Shown: one piece after another, positions 25,092 through 33,828 of the stretch
How positions within the stretch are numbered: position 1 is the stretch's first letter
Layout of the letters: every line of letters starts with the position of its first letter
Origin: Halorubrum lipolyticum DSM 21995
GTDB lineage: Archaea; Halobacteriota; Halobacteria; Halobacteriales; Haloferacaceae
DNA: 40,926 nucleotides
Assembly: GCF_000337375.1 (NCBI RefSeq)
Contig: NZ_AOJG01000006.1
Coordinates: forward strand, 76,020 to 116,945
Reading direction: 5' to 3'
Program-made: the position numbers and the translations under genes
Notes under the pieces: model-generated
Told to the model about the DNA's origin: nothing
Seen by the model: the letters and a program-made list of their open reading frames with translations, nothing else
Databases searched by the model: none

Positions 25092-26407
25092 TTCGACCGA
25101 GCGCGCGCGACGATCGACGGCTTGGCCTCGAAGTCGAGGGCGACCTGGTCGTCCGCGTACGTCTCCTCCTCGACGTGGCCGTGGTCGTGGATCCACGAGA
25201 CGAGGCTCATCGCGTCGTCGGAGAGGGGGAGGACGAGCCGCTCGCGCTCCCACTCCGGGAGCTCGGACTCGACGCGGTCGCGGAGCTCCGCGACGCCCGC
25301 GCCCGTCTTCGCCGAGACGGCGACCGGGTCCGGCGCGACGCCCGAGAGCGCGGCGCGCTTGTCCGCCAGCTCGCCGGGCGCCAGCCGGTCGACCTTGTTG
25401 AACACCGTGACGATCGGGGCCTCGTTGCGCTCGTAGAGGGTGTCGTGGCTCGTGACGAGCTTCTCGCGCATCGCCTCGACGGACTCGCTGGCGTCGACGA
25501 CGAGCAGCACGAGGTCGGCGCGGTACACCGAGTCGAGCGTCGACTCGAACGACTCCACGAGCCAGTGGGGCAGATCCGCGATGAACCCGACCGTGTCGGT
25601 CAGGAGCACGTCGCGCTTCTCCATCTCGGCCCGGCGGGTGGTGGTGCCGAGGGTGGTGAAGAGCATGTCCTGCGACTCGGCGGTCGTGTCGAGGTCCGGG
25701 TGCCGCTCGGCGTTCTCGTCGACGTCGATCTCGGCGGCGAGCCGGCGCATCAGCGTCGACTTGCCGGCGTTGGTGTAGCCCGCGAGCGCGACCAGGTCGA
25801 ACCCGGAGTCGCGGCGCTGCTCCCGGCGCGCCTCCTCCTTCGCTGCGATCGACTCCAGCTCGTCGCGGATCTCGGAGATCTGGCGTTTGATGTCGCGCTC
25901 GACGCTCTCGTCGTACTCGCCGAGCCCCATGAACCCCGGGCGCTCGTCGCGCTTCGCGAGGCTCGCCTTCGCCTCGGCGCGCGGGAGCTCGTACCGCAGC
26001 TCCGCCAGCTCGACCTGCAGCTGCGCCTTCCGGGTGTTGGCGCGCTGGCCGAATATCTCGAGGATGAGCGTGAACCGGTCGATCACCTCGACGCCCTCGG
26101 GGAGCTCGCCCCCGATGTTGAACGTCTGGTACGGCCCCACGTCGTTGTCGACGATCACGGCGTTCGCTTCGGTCCGGCGGACCAGGTCGCGGAGCTCCGC
26201 GACCTTCCCCTTCCCGAACATGAACGCGGCGTCCTCGGTGCGGGTCTGGGTGAGCTCGCCGACCACGTCGTAGCCCGCGGCGGCCGCGAGCTGGGTGATC
26301 TCGGTCAGGTCCGCCGATCCTGACTCGACGCGCTTGGCGACGACCGCGCGCCGCTCGGCGGCGGTCGGCTCGGCGTCGATGTCGACCCCCTCGGCGCTCC
26401 CGGTCAT
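25058..26407 (-). CDS. hflX: GTPase HflX
   Basis: A 449-residue ribosome-associated GTPase. Residues 1-200 are the HflX N-terminal domain with glycine-rich GKGKVAEL and the helical linker (KASLAKRDERPGFMGLGEYDESVERDIKRQISEI); the G domain follows with G1 GYTNAGKST (210-218), G3 DTVGF (271-275), G4 NKVD and G5 SAKTG. A C-terminal tail of about 60 residues ends in the duplicated segment. HflX splits stalled ribosomes in bacteria. It overlaps a 9-codon reading frame (26433-26404) that starts like hflX itself, and follows the DUF2209-like gene by 22 bp. Confidence 0.95.
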   Translation of the reverse strand: MTGSAEGVDIDAEPTAAERRAVVAKRVESGSADLTEITQLAAAAGYDVVGELTQTRTEDAAFMFGKGKVAELRDLVRRTEANAVIVDNDVGPYQTFNIGGELPEGVEVIDRFTLILEIFGQRANTRKAQLQVELAELRYELPRAEAKASLAKRDERPGFMGLGEYDESVERDIKRQISEIRDELESIAAKEEARREQRRDSGFDLVALAGYTNAGKSTLMRRLAAEIDVDENAERHPDLDTTAESQDMLFTTLGTTTRRAEMEKRDVLLTDTVGFIADLPHWLVESFESTLDSVYRADLVLLVVDASESVEAMREKLVTSHDTLYERNEAPIVTVFNKVDRLAPGELADKRAALSGVAPDPVAVSAKTGAGVAELRDRVESELPEWERERLVLPLSDDAMSLVSWIHDHGHVEEETYADDQVALDFEAKPSIVARARSKAAGLAPAEST

Positions 26408-26429
26408 GCCGCACCCTCGGTCTCCCCGG

Positions 26430-26865
26430 TCATAACAGGAGGTCCCGGGCGGCGTACGCGGCGTGGTGTGCTGCCTGCACTGTTTCGCGTTCTCCTATGC
26501 TCTCGACGTATTTAAACTCGGGTCGGAAGCTCAGCCCCACCCGCTCCGCGGGCTCCTCGTAGAACTCGCCGCCCTCCGCGACGACCGGCCCCGCGGGCGG
26601 CTCCGGGAGGTTTCCGACCGCCTCGGCCGCGAGCGCGACGGTCGCGTCGAGCGTCGGCCCCTCGCGCGCGGCGGCGAAGCCCATGCCCTCGACCGACCGG
26701 ATCCGCGTCGAGTCGATCCGGGCGTGCACCGCGGCCGCGACCATCAGGTACCCGCCCGCCTCCTCGTGGCGGCCGCTGATGTCGACGCCGACGACCTCAG
26801 GGACGGGCGCTCGCCACCTCGGTTCGGTCGGGGCGCGGCGTCGTTCCGGCGGCTGTCGTGTCCAT
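26430..26865 (-). pseudogene. DUF2209-like conserved protein with an apparent frameshift
   Basis: Reading leftward, an ATG at 26865 opens MDTTAAGTTPRPDRTEVASARP and stops at a TGA (26797-26799). One base earlier in phase, the DNA encodes EVVGVDISGRHEEAGGYL and continues without stop through MVAAAVHARIDSTRIRSVEGMGF to 26430. Removing one C from the CCC at 26800-26802 would join the two into one protein of about 145 residues. VDISGRHEEAGGYLMVAA resembles the N-terminus of DUF2209, a euryarchaeal family of unknown function. Either the gene is mutated, the assembly has an indel, or translation starts at the internal ATG at 26744 and omits the conserved Asp. The stop overlaps an ATG just ahead of hflX. 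Confidence 0.6.
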
Positions 26866-26976
26866 ACCCCGCGATAGACCGCCCGACGAATTGAACGTTT
26901 CCGTGGTCGGCGGCGGTCGTATTTAAAAAGAACCGCGGTGTCGTCGACCGGTTATAACTGGCGCGCGGGACGCCGC

Positions 26977-27049
26977 TCGACGAAGCTACGCTTCGTCGAA
27001 CAACGCAGCGCTCCGCGCTGCTGGCTCGATCCGGCTTACGCCGGATCGA
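26977..27049. repeat. Three tandem hairpins downstream of the sugar-acid dehydratase
   Basis: Hairpin A 26977-26999 has a 10-bp stem and a 3-base loop. Hairpin B 27005-27021 has a 7-bp stem. Hairpin C 27026-27049 has a 10-bp stem with a TTAC loop that contains the dehydratase stop codon. A and C are both followed on the plus strand by GAACAACG and share the flanks TCGA...TCGA, yet their inner stem bases differ while remaining paired. No U-run follows, so they are not simple terminators. Confidence 0.75.
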
Positions 27050-28274
27050 ACAACGTCTCGCCCTCGACCATGTGCTCCTCGACGGCGTCCATGTCGAGCG
27101 TGAGGCCGAGACCGGGCTTCTCCGGCACCTCGATGTAGCCGTCCTCGATGACGTCCTCCTCGACCAGGTCCTCCCACCAGCCGAGCTCGTAGGAGTGGTA
27201 CTCGATCGCGAGCGAGTTCGGGATCGAGGCGCCGACGTGGGTCGCCGCCATCGTCGCGATCGGGGAGGCGACGTTGTGCATCGCGACCGGGACGTAGTAC
27301 TGGTTCGCCACGTCGGCGATCTTGCGGGTCTCGCGCATCCCGCCGACCTTCGGCAGGTCGGGCGCGACGATGTCGACGGCCTGGCTCTCGATGAGGCGGC
27401 GCAGCTCGGTGACGCGGTAGCGGTTCTCGCCGACCGCGATCGGCGTGACGGTGTTCTTCGTCACCTCCTCCTGCACCTCGAGGTTCTCCGGCGGCACGGG
27501 GTCTTCGAGCCACCACACGTCGTACTCCTCGATGGCGTCCGCGAGGCGCTTCGCGGAGCCGCCCGAGAACGTCCAGTGGCAGTCGAAGGCCACGTCGGCC
27601 TTGTCCTTCACGCGCTCGGTGACGGTCTCGACGATCTCCGCCTTGTGGCGGATCTCGCCGGGGCGGAGGTGGCGGTTCGCGCGGTCCTTCTCGAAGCCGC
27701 TCGGCACGTCGAGGTCGAACTTCAGGGCGTCGTAGCCGAGTTCGTCGACGACGCGCTCGGCCTCGTCGGCGCAGGCCTCGGGGTCCGCCTCCTCCTCGGT
27801 GTGGCAGTCGCAGTAGACGCGCATCCGGTCGCGGTACTTGCCGCCGAGCAGCTGGTAGGCGGGCACGTCCAGGATCTTGCCGGCGGCGTCGTGCAGGGCC
27901 ACCTCGATCCCGGAGATCGCGGTGACGGTGACGCCCTCGACGGAGCCCTCGCCCGACATCTTCTGGATGAGGTGCTCGTACAGCCGGTCGATGTCGAGCG
28001 GGTTCTCGCCGATCACGAACGGCTTCATGCGCTCGATCAGCTCCGGCACGCCGGCGCCCCAGTACGCCTCGCCGGTCCCCACGACGCCGGCGTCGGTGTA
28101 CACGCGGACCAGCGTCCACGGGAAGTTCCCGTCGACCATCGTGGTCTGCACGTCAGTGATCTCGACGTCGCGTCCGTCGCCGCGCGTGCCCGTCGTCCCC
28201 ATCGTCTCGGCGGAGAGCTCCCGCATCGTGTACTCCGCGTTCGGGTCGTGGAGCGACTCGTAGTTTCGGCTCAT
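27036..28274 (-). CDS. Enolase-superfamily sugar-acid dehydratase (gluconate/galactonate/xylonate type)
   Basis: A 412-residue mandelate racemase/muconate lactonising-group enzyme that removes water from an aldonic acid to give a 2-keto-3-deoxy acid. Visible active-site residues are K185 and D187 (ALKFDLD), metal-ligand D231 with H233 (FDCHW), E257 (WLEDPVPP), E283 (VGENRY) and H333 (AMHN). The family in haloarchaea includes gluconate dehydratase of the semi-phosphorylative Entner-Doudoroff route; which acid is used here cannot be decided. The start at 28274 (MSRNYESLHDPNAEYTMREL) is preferred to 28334 because a TATA-like element lies about 29 nt upstream. Its stop lies in a hairpin loop. Confidence 0.92.
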   Translation of the reverse strand: MSRNYESLHDPNAEYTMRELSAETMGTTGTRGDGRDVEITDVQTTMVDGNFPWTLVRVYTDAGVVGTGEAYWGAGVPELIERMKPFVIGENPLDIDRLYEHLIQKMSGEGSVEGVTVTAISGIEVALHDAAGKILDVPAYQLLGGKYRDRMRVYCDCHTEEEADPEACADEAERVVDELGYDALKFDLDVPSGFEKDRANRHLRPGEIRHKAEIVETVTERVKDKADVAFDCHWTFSGGSAKRLADAIEEYDVWWLEDPVPPENLEVQEEVTKNTVTPIAVGENRYRVTELRRLIESQAVDIVAPDLPKVGGMRETRKIADVANQYYVPVAMHNVASPIATMAATHVGASIPNSLAIEYHSYELGWWEDLVEEDVIEDGYIEVPEKPGLGLTLDMDAVEEHMVEGETLFDPA

Positions 28275-28431
28275 AGCCCCCGATTTATTCGGAACAGGGT
28301 AAACGTTTATGTTCTTCTGCGGAGGGGTTCGCACCCGCGCGAACGCTTATCGGTCCGTCGCCGGACAGATAGGGCGCTTTCGCCGCCGTACAAATAGGGA
28401 GTTTTTCATTGGCGTACCCACTACTGTCGGT

Positions 28432-28902
28432 ATGGTCGAACTCACGGATTCGCTGAAGTGTCTGTTTACCGGGACTGTCGAGGAGCGGGGCGGCGATCAC
28501 GTCGTCACGATCCCCGCCACGGAGGTCGAACACGGGACGATCGAGGCGGGCGAGTCGTACCGCGTGGCGCTCATCAAACGCGAGGCGGGCGGCGACGGCG
28601 CGGCCGCCGCGACCGACGGCAACGCGGATCACGCGGTCGCCGGCGACGGCGCCGGCGGCGCTCCCACGTCGACGACGACGACGCGCTCGAGGGGCGACGC
28701 CGGGGCGTCGGGTCCCCCGGTCTCCGAGGGCGACGTGCGAGAGGTGACGATCGAGACGCTCGGCGACAAGGGCGACGGGATCGCGAAGATCGAGCGCGGC
28801 TACGTCGTCATCGTCCCGGACTCCCAGCCGGGCGACGAGCCGACCGTCGAGATCACGAGCGTCCGCGAGAACGTCTCGTTCGCGGAAGTCGTCGAGGAGT
28901 AG
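28432..28902 (+). CDS. TRAM-domain RNA-binding protein
   Basis: A 156-residue protein whose C-terminal 60 residues (VREVTIETLGDKGDGIAKIERGYVVIVPDSQPGDEPTVEITSVRENVSFAEVVE) are a TRAM domain, an OB-like RNA-binding fold. The N-terminal part (MVELTDSLKCLFTGTVEERGGDHVVTIPATEVEHG) is a second conserved haloarchaeal segment, and between them lies a low-complexity linker rich in Ala, Gly, Asp and Thr. The ATG at 28432 is chosen because TTTTTCATT is about 27 nt upstream. Divergent from the dehydratase. Haloarchaeal small TRAM proteins have been proposed to act as RNA chaperones. Confidence 0.92.
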   Translation: MVELTDSLKCLFTGTVEERGGDHVVTIPATEVEHGTIEAGESYRVALIKREAGGDGAAAATDGNADHAVAGDGAGGAPTSTTTTRSRGDAGASGPPVSEGDVREVTIETLGDKGDGIAKIERGYVVIVPDSQPGDEPTVEITSVRENVSFAEVVEE

Positions 28903-28925
28903 GCGACGACGCGGACCGGTGACCG

Positions 28926-30035
28926 CTACCGCGGCGCCTCCTCGGGGTCGCTCCGCGAGAACAGCTTTCTGAGGTGTCCCGGCGAGAAGAAGGAGCTCGG
29001 TCGGTCCATGTGGACGCCGATCTCGCCCGACAGCGCCCACAGACCGGCCCGTTGGACGGGTTCCGGGAGCGAGTAGCATCGTCGGATCCCCTTTCCGAGC
29101 CGGATCTCCGTGCCGATCGCGTCGCGCCACCCGGACTCGTAGTCGGCGAGCGTCGCCGGGTCCCGCGGGTCGATCGCGTCGGCCGCCACGTCGGCCGCGG
29201 TCATCCCGTAGAGTATCCCACCGCCCGTGAACGGCTTCGTCTGGGCGGCGGCGTCGCCGATCAGGAACGCCCGGTCCGTGGTCACGCGGTCCGGGGGGCC
29301 GACCGGGATCGCCCCCGAACAGAAGTGGTCGGTCGTCACGTCGTACGCCTCCGTGAGCCGGTCGAACATCGCGGACACGTCGTCGCTCGGCGGCGCGGCG
29401 AGCCCGTACTCCACGCCCGCGTCGCCGCGGGGGATGCGCCACGCGAAGAACGTCGGCGCGGTGAGGTGGACGTCGACGAGGTCGCCCGCGTCGGGTGCGT
29501 CGTCGAACGCGAGCACGCCGTGGAGCAGTTCGTCCGGCTCGGGGAGCCCGAGCGACCGGCGGACCCGCGAGGTCGGGCCGTCGCAGCCGGCGACCATCTG
29601 CGCCTCGACCTCCTCCACGTCGCCCGCGGGCGTCCGGACCTCGACGACGACCCGGTCGGCCCGCTCGTCGACGCCGACGACCGTGTGGTTCTCCCGCACG
29701 TCGGCACCGGCCTCTCGCGCGCAGTCGGCGAGGGTGCGGTCGAGCCCGACGCGGTCGATCACGTTCGAGACGGGGTCTGATTTATAAAACGGGTACGCCT
29801 TCGAGCCCGGGCCGCCGACGCGGAAGCGCGCGCCGTACACCCGGTTCTGGAGGAGCTCGTCGCGGGCGTCGTCCGGGACGTACCCCCACACGTCGTCGGA
29901 GACGTGTCCGGAGCAGGCCAGCGGGGTCCCGACCGACCCCTTCTCGAAGACGACGACATCGCGGCCGGCCGCGGCGGCGCGCCGGGCGAACCGCGACCCC
30001 GGCGGCCCCGCGCCGACGACGACGAAATCGTGCAT
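28926..30035 (-). CDS. Geranylgeranyl reductase family flavoprotein
   Basis: A 369-residue FAD-dependent protein with the Rossmann motif VVVGAGPPGSRFARRAAAAG at the N-terminus, DRVGLDRTLADCAREAGADV in the middle and the second FAD motif FLIGDAAAQTKPFTGGGILYGM near residue 270. This is the pattern of digeranylgeranylglycerophospholipid reductases that saturate archaeal lipid chains. It might alternatively act on a quinone or carotenoid. A TATA box (ATTATATATC, 30056-30065) lies about 26 nt upstream of the ATG at 30035. It ends 24 bp from the TRAM gene stop (convergent). Confidence 0.9.
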   Translation of the reverse strand: MHDFVVVGAGPPGSRFARRAAAAGRDVVVFEKGSVGTPLACSGHVSDDVWGYVPDDARDELLQNRVYGARFRVGGPGSKAYPFYKSDPVSNVIDRVGLDRTLADCAREAGADVRENHTVVGVDERADRVVVEVRTPAGDVEEVEAQMVAGCDGPTSRVRRSLGLPEPDELLHGVLAFDDAPDAGDLVDVHLTAPTFFAWRIPRGDAGVEYGLAAPPSDDVSAMFDRLTEAYDVTTDHFCSGAIPVGPPDRVTTDRAFLIGDAAAQTKPFTGGGILYGMTAADVAADAIDPRDPATLADYESGWRDAIGTEIRLGKGIRRCYSLPEPVQRAGLWALSGEIGVHMDRPSSFFSPGHLRKLFSRSDPEEAPR

Positions 30036-30076
30036 AAGGGATGCGTGGTGACGGAGATATATAATTACGCCGCGGC

Positions 30077-31405
30077 TTACTCGAGGCGGGCGAGCAGGTT
30101 ACAGACGTAGACGGTCCGGAGCATCGTCGCGGACTGCCCGCGGGCGAACACCAGCTCGTCGCGGTCAAGCACGTGCGAGAGGACGTCCGCGGAGGCGTGT
30201 TCCGGGGCCGCCGAGACCCCCGTGTCCCGCTCGGCGACCCACTCCATCACCCGGAGGTCGGACTTGCTGTCGCCCATCACCAGCAGGAAGGGGTCCCGCA
30301 CGTCGAGCACGTCGAGCGCCGCCTCGACGCCCGCGACCTTGTCCAGCTCCAGCGAGCTGATCTCCGCGGCGTCCGCGCGGTAGTAGCCCACGTCGATCCG
30401 GTCGAACAGCGCCGCGACCGGCTCCGGCACGTCGTCTGAGTCGGCCGGGTCGTCGACCTCCGCCGTCTCGAGCACCTCCCGGATCTCGGGGTCGGCCGCC
30501 GCGTAGTGCGCGCGGGCCCACGCCGCGCCGCGGTCCGCGAGGTCGGTGTCGTCCGCGTCGGTGTCGTCCGCGTCGAGGTTGGTCGCGTCGAGGTTGGTCG
30601 TGTCTGCGTCTCCCACACCGGGATCGCCGGCGATCCGGTCGACGACCGCCTCGCCGAGCAGGTCGATCAGGTGGACCAGCCCGTCGTCGATCACGGCCTC
30701 GGCGTCCGCGCCGCCGGTCTCGAAGTTCGGCTTCAGCGTGACGTTGAACTCGTTGCCCTGGAGGTGACAGCCGCGGCGCACGTTCTCGGGCGCGTCGGGG
30801 AGCACGCGCGACCGCACCGCGTCGAAGACGCCGCGCACGGTCTCGTCGAGGTCCTCGTACAGCAGGCGCTTCGTGCGCGAGCCGTGTCCGGGCGTGAACA
30901 CGCCGTTGCCGGCCTCGTAGACGATCGAGAAGCGCCCGGAGTGGACGAGCTCGTTGCCGAGCCCCTGGATCATGAACCCCTTCACGTTCTCCAGCGTCTG
31001 GCCGGTACAGATGACGATCGGCACGCCGGCGTCGTGCAGCACCGTCAGCATGTGGAGGGTCTCGCGGGGGATCTCGTTGTCCGTGCCGCCCGCGGACCGG
31101 AGGGTCTCGTCGACGTCCAACACCAGGGCGTTGACCGCGCGGCCGTAGCGCGCGTGCAGGTCGAGCGCGGTGAACGCCGCCTCGCGGTCGGCGTAGGCCG
31201 CGACCTCGGCGAAGGTGGCGCCCGCGGGCAGCGACTCGCGGATCCCCCGTTTCAGCCGGTCGAGCTCCTCGCCGGCCTCCTCCCAGTGTTCCAGCGCCAC
31301 TCGCGAGTCGACCGGCGGGAAGAGGTCCACGAACGACTGGTGCTCCCGGAGGCTCTCCGCGTCGAACTCGTCGTACAGGCGATAGAGAAGGTCGTGCCGC
31401 TCCAT
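30077..31405 (-). CDS. HAD superfamily hydrolase
   Basis: A 442-residue phosphatase-like protein. Residues 1-90 are helical and acidic; the HAD core begins with motif I VLDVDETLR (about 95-103), motif II VICTGQT, a large cap region, motif III lysine in SLELDKVAG, and motif IV LLVMGDSKSDLRVMEW. The cap has a four-unit 15-nt repeat (30542-30601) coding a TNLDA/DDTDA acidic stretch, a haloarchaeal insertion that is probably not essential. No substrate can be assigned; the order of motifs is that of Cof-like type II HADs. It follows the flavoprotein gene on the same strand by 41 bp. Confidence 0.85.
   Translation of the reverse strand: MERHDLLYRLYDEFDAESLREHQSFVDLFPPVDSRVALEHWEEAGEELDRLKRGIRESLPAGATFAEVAAYADREAAFTALDLHARYGRAVNALVLDVDETLRSAGGTDNEIPRETLHMLTVLHDAGVPIVICTGQTLENVKGFMIQGLGNELVHSGRFSIVYEAGNGVFTPGHGSRTKRLLYEDLDETVRGVFDAVRSRVLPDAPENVRRGCHLQGNEFNVTLKPNFETGGADAEAVIDDGLVHLIDLLGEAVVDRIAGDPGVGDADTTNLDATNLDADDTDADDTDLADRGAAWARAHYAAADPEIREVLETAEVDDPADSDDVPEPVAALFDRIDVGYYRADAAEISSLELDKVAGVEAALDVLDVRDPFLLVMGDSKSDLRVMEWVAERDTGVSAAPEHASADVLSHVLDRDELVFARGQSATMLRTVYVCNLLARLE
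30542..30601 (-). repeat. 15-nt acidic-linker repeat in the HAD gene
   Basis: Four 15-nt units: two of gtcggtgtcgtccgc and two of gtcgaggttggtcgc. They encode the acidic stretch TNLDATNLDADDTDADDTD. Such repeats change length by slippage. Confidence 0.8.
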
Positions 31406-31456
31406 GGGCGCCCTCCGAGCCGGGGCGCGTAAAACGTGCCGTCTCCGGCCGCCGCC

Positions 31457-33700
31457 CTACTCCGACGAGTCCCGCGCCGCCAGCCACTCCAGCGCCGCGT
31501 CGAGGTCGGTCTCCGGCGGCGAGCACGTCCGGCCCTCGCAGACGTAGGCGGTCGGCTCGCCGTCGACCGCGTCGCGGTCGGCCCAGATCGGCGGGGCTTC
31601 GTCCATGCCGAGCCGATCGAGCCAGGCCGCGAGTCCGTCTTCCGTCGGGGGACGCGGGGCGACGAGCGCGCCCGGCAGGTAGCGCTCCCCCAGCGTCTCG
31701 CGCCACGCCTCCGGCACCGCGTCGGTGGCGACGGTCACCTCGATCCCGCCGGACGCGACGCGGTCGGCGGCGCGCACCAGCGAGACGTGTTCCAGCGGAC
31801 TCGCGCGGATCCGGTCCGCGTGAGTCGTCACGACCCGTTCCGCGACCTCCGCGAACTCGCGGTCGGTCCGGAAGCCGTCGAGGAGCGCGAGCGTCTCCGC
31901 CGCCACGCCGAGGCTCGACGGGGTCGACCGATCGGTGAACTCCTGTGGGCGGGCGAAGAGGGTGTCGTCGCCGTCTCCTCCGGCAGTTTCGTCTGGGTCC
32001 CGCGTGAAGTAGATCGTCCCGTCCTCCTCGTCGTAGAAGTCCGAGACGATCGTCTCCGCCAGGTCGAGCGCGAACCCGAGCGCCTCCGGGTCGCCGGTGG
32101 CCGAGTAGGCGTCGAGCGCGCCGCGCGCGAGGAACGCGTGGTCGTCGAGGTAGCCCGGTCCGCGCACGTCGCCGTCGAGCCACCGCCGCGCGAGGGCGCC
32201 CGTCTCCTCGTCGTACAGGCGCTCGCGGCAGAACGCGAGCGCGTCGCTCGCGATGTCGGCGTACGGCTCACCGAGGACCCGCCCGGCGGCCGCGAACGCG
32301 GAGATTGCCCGGCCGTTCCACGACGCGAGCACCTTCTCGTCGCGCGCGGGCCGCGGCCGCGACTCGCGCGCCTCGAAGAGCGCGACGCGGGCCGCCGTCA
32401 GCGTCTCTCGGACGTCATCGGTCGACATGTCGTGTGCCTCGGCGAGCTCCGCGACCGACGCCGCGATCGTGGGGACGGTCGTGCCGCGCTCGAAGTTCCC
32501 CCCGGACTCGATCCCGTACCGGTCCTTCGCGAGCGACGCCGCGGGCTCGTCGAGGACCGCGTCGACCTCGCCGGGCGTCCAGACGTAGAAGGCGCCCTCG
32601 ACATCGTTCGCGTCGTCGTCGCGGCCGCTCCCGTCGGAGCCCGCGTCCCCGCGTCGGCTCGCCGGCGGTCGGCTCCGGGCGTCGAGCGTGCTGAAGAACC
32701 CCCCCTCGTCGTGGCGGAGCTCGCGGTCGAGAAAGCCGAGGGTCTCGTTCGCGACGCGGGCGTACGAGGCGTCGCCCGTGAGCCGGTGGGCGTCGAGGTA
32801 CGCCATCGGGAGCTCCGCGTTGTCGTACAGCATCTTCTCGAAGTGCGGGACCGTCCACTGCCGGTCGACGGCGTACCGGTGGAACCCCCCGCCGACCTGG
32901 TCGTACATCCCGCCGCGGGCCATCCCGTCGAGGGTGCCCGTCGCGGCCGTGAGGGCGGCGTTTCTCCCGGTCTTCGCGTACGCTCGCAGGAGCACGTCGA
33001 TCCGGCCGGGCATCGGGAACTTCGCGCCGCCGCTCCCGAACCCGCCGTACTCGTCGTCGTACCCGCGGATCGCGGCGGCCGCGGCCTCGTCGAGGAGGTC
33101 GGGGCCGGGCGCCTCGGCGCCGCTCATATCGCCGGCGTCGCCCGCGCCGCCGACAGGCCCTGAATCCGGGACCGACTCCAGCTCGTCGCGGGCGCTCGTC
33201 GTCCACTGGTCGGCGCGCCGCTTCATCTCCTCGCGCTGTTCGGGGTCCGCCCACGAGTCGGCGATGCGCTCGCACAGATCGCGGAACCCCGGCTGGTTTC
33301 GGCGCGGCTCGGGCGGGAAGTAGGTCCCCACGTAGAACGGCTCTCCCTCCGGCGTACACCACGCGGAGAGGGGCCACCCGCCCCCGCCGGTGACGAGCTG
33401 CGAGACGGTCATGAAGGTGCTGTCCACGTCCGGCCGCTCCTCGCGGTCGACCTTGACGGGGACGAACGACTCGTTGAGCACCGCGGCGACCGACTCGTCC
33501 TCGAAGCTCTCCTCGGCCATCACGTGACACCAGTGACACGAGGAGTAGCCGATAGAGACGAACACCGGCACGTCGTGTTCGCGAGCGCGCTCGAACGCCT
33601 CCTCGCCCCACGGCTGCCAGTTGACGGGGTTGTCGGCGTGCTGCTGGAGGTACGGGCTCGCCTCCCCGTCGAGACGGTTCCGCTCGGTCGGCTGTGACAT
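31457..33700 (-). CDS. Thioredoxin-domain YyaL/DUF255 protein
   Basis: A 747-residue protein. Residues 1-170 form the DUF255 thioredoxin-like domain with the conserved C55-H-W-C58 in [15 protein letters not shown] and [15 protein letters not shown]; the rest is an (alpha/alpha)6-barrel resembling the AGE/glycosidase fold, with GYSP-like motifs such as [35 protein letters not shown]. The family (SPATA20 in animals) has unknown enzymatic function. Length is near the family's 700. The ATG at 33700 begins [31 protein letters not shown], the conserved start. It stands alone, divergent from purD. Confidence 0.93.
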   Translation of the reverse strand: MSQPTERNRLDGEASPYLQQHADNPVNWQPWGEEAFERAREHDVPVFVSIGYSSCHWCHVMAEESFEDESVAAVLNESFVPVKVDREERPDVDSTFMTVSQLVTGGGGWPLSAWCTPEGEPFYVGTYFPPEPRRNQPGFRDLCERIADSWADPEQREEMKRRADQWTTSARDELESVPDSGPVGGAGDAGDMSGAEAPGPDLLDEAAAAAIRGYDDEYGGFGSGGAKFPMPGRIDVLLRAYAKTGRNAALTAATGTLDGMARGGMYDQVGGGFHRYAVDRQWTVPHFEKMLYDNAELPMAYLDAHRLTGDASYARVANETLGFLDRELRHDEGGFFSTLDARSRPPASRRGDAGSDGSGRDDDANDVEGAFYVWTPGEVDAVLDEPAASLAKDRYGIESGGNFERGTTVPTIAASVAELAEAHDMSTDDVRETLTAARVALFEARESRPRPARDEKVLASWNGRAISAFAAAGRVLGEPYADIASDALAFCRERLYDEETGALARRWLDGDVRGPGYLDDHAFLARGALDAYSATGDPEALGFALDLAETIVSDFYDEEDGTIYFTRDPDETAGGDGDDTLFARPQEFTDRSTPSSLGVAAETLALLDGFRTDREFAEVAERVVTTHADRIRASPLEHVSLVRAADRVASGGIEVTVATDAVPEAWRETLGERYLPGALVAPRPPTEDGLAAWLDRLGMDEAPPIWADRDAVDGEPTAYVCEGRTCSPPETDLDAALEWLAARDSSE

Positions 33701-33736
33701 ACGCCCGATTCGGCCCGGCGCGGCAAAAACCCGTCA

Positions 33737-33770
33737 CACGAGCGTCGCCGTGAATACCTACACGAACGTG
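33737..33770. promoter_or_regulatory. Candidate purD operator: CACGAACGTG
   Basis: CACGAACGTG at 33761-33770 has the same palindromic form, CACG-nn-CGTG, as 1421-1430 upstream of purA. It ends 28 nt before the purD TATA element and 59 nt before the ATG, matching purA (29 and 61). A second, one-mismatch half-site CACGAGCG lies at 33737-33744. It overlaps ACGTGGATATCCGTG, a near-palindrome on GGATATCC. Confidence 0.5.
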
Positions 33771-33797
33771 GATATCCGTGCGCAGATAGAGAGTAAG

Positions 33798-33804
33798 GCT
33801 TACA
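33798..33804 (+). promoter_or_regulatory. TATA-like element of purD
   Basis: GCTTACA, centred about 28 nt upstream of the purD ATG. It is weaker than a consensus box, which fits a promoter that needs an activator. Confidence 0.45.
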
Positions 33805-33828
33805 CTACCGTGTAGTGATCGGTCGCAC

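Noticed and set aside
26941-27060. tRNA or CRISPR repeat
   Set aside because: Three hairpins look repetitive, but there is no cloverleaf, no regular spacers and no repeat-spacer structure.
26986-28119. Alternative minus-strand frame ending ALFDEA
   Set aside because: Only its last codons coincide with the hairpin copy; the rest is an out-of-frame shadow of the dehydratase.
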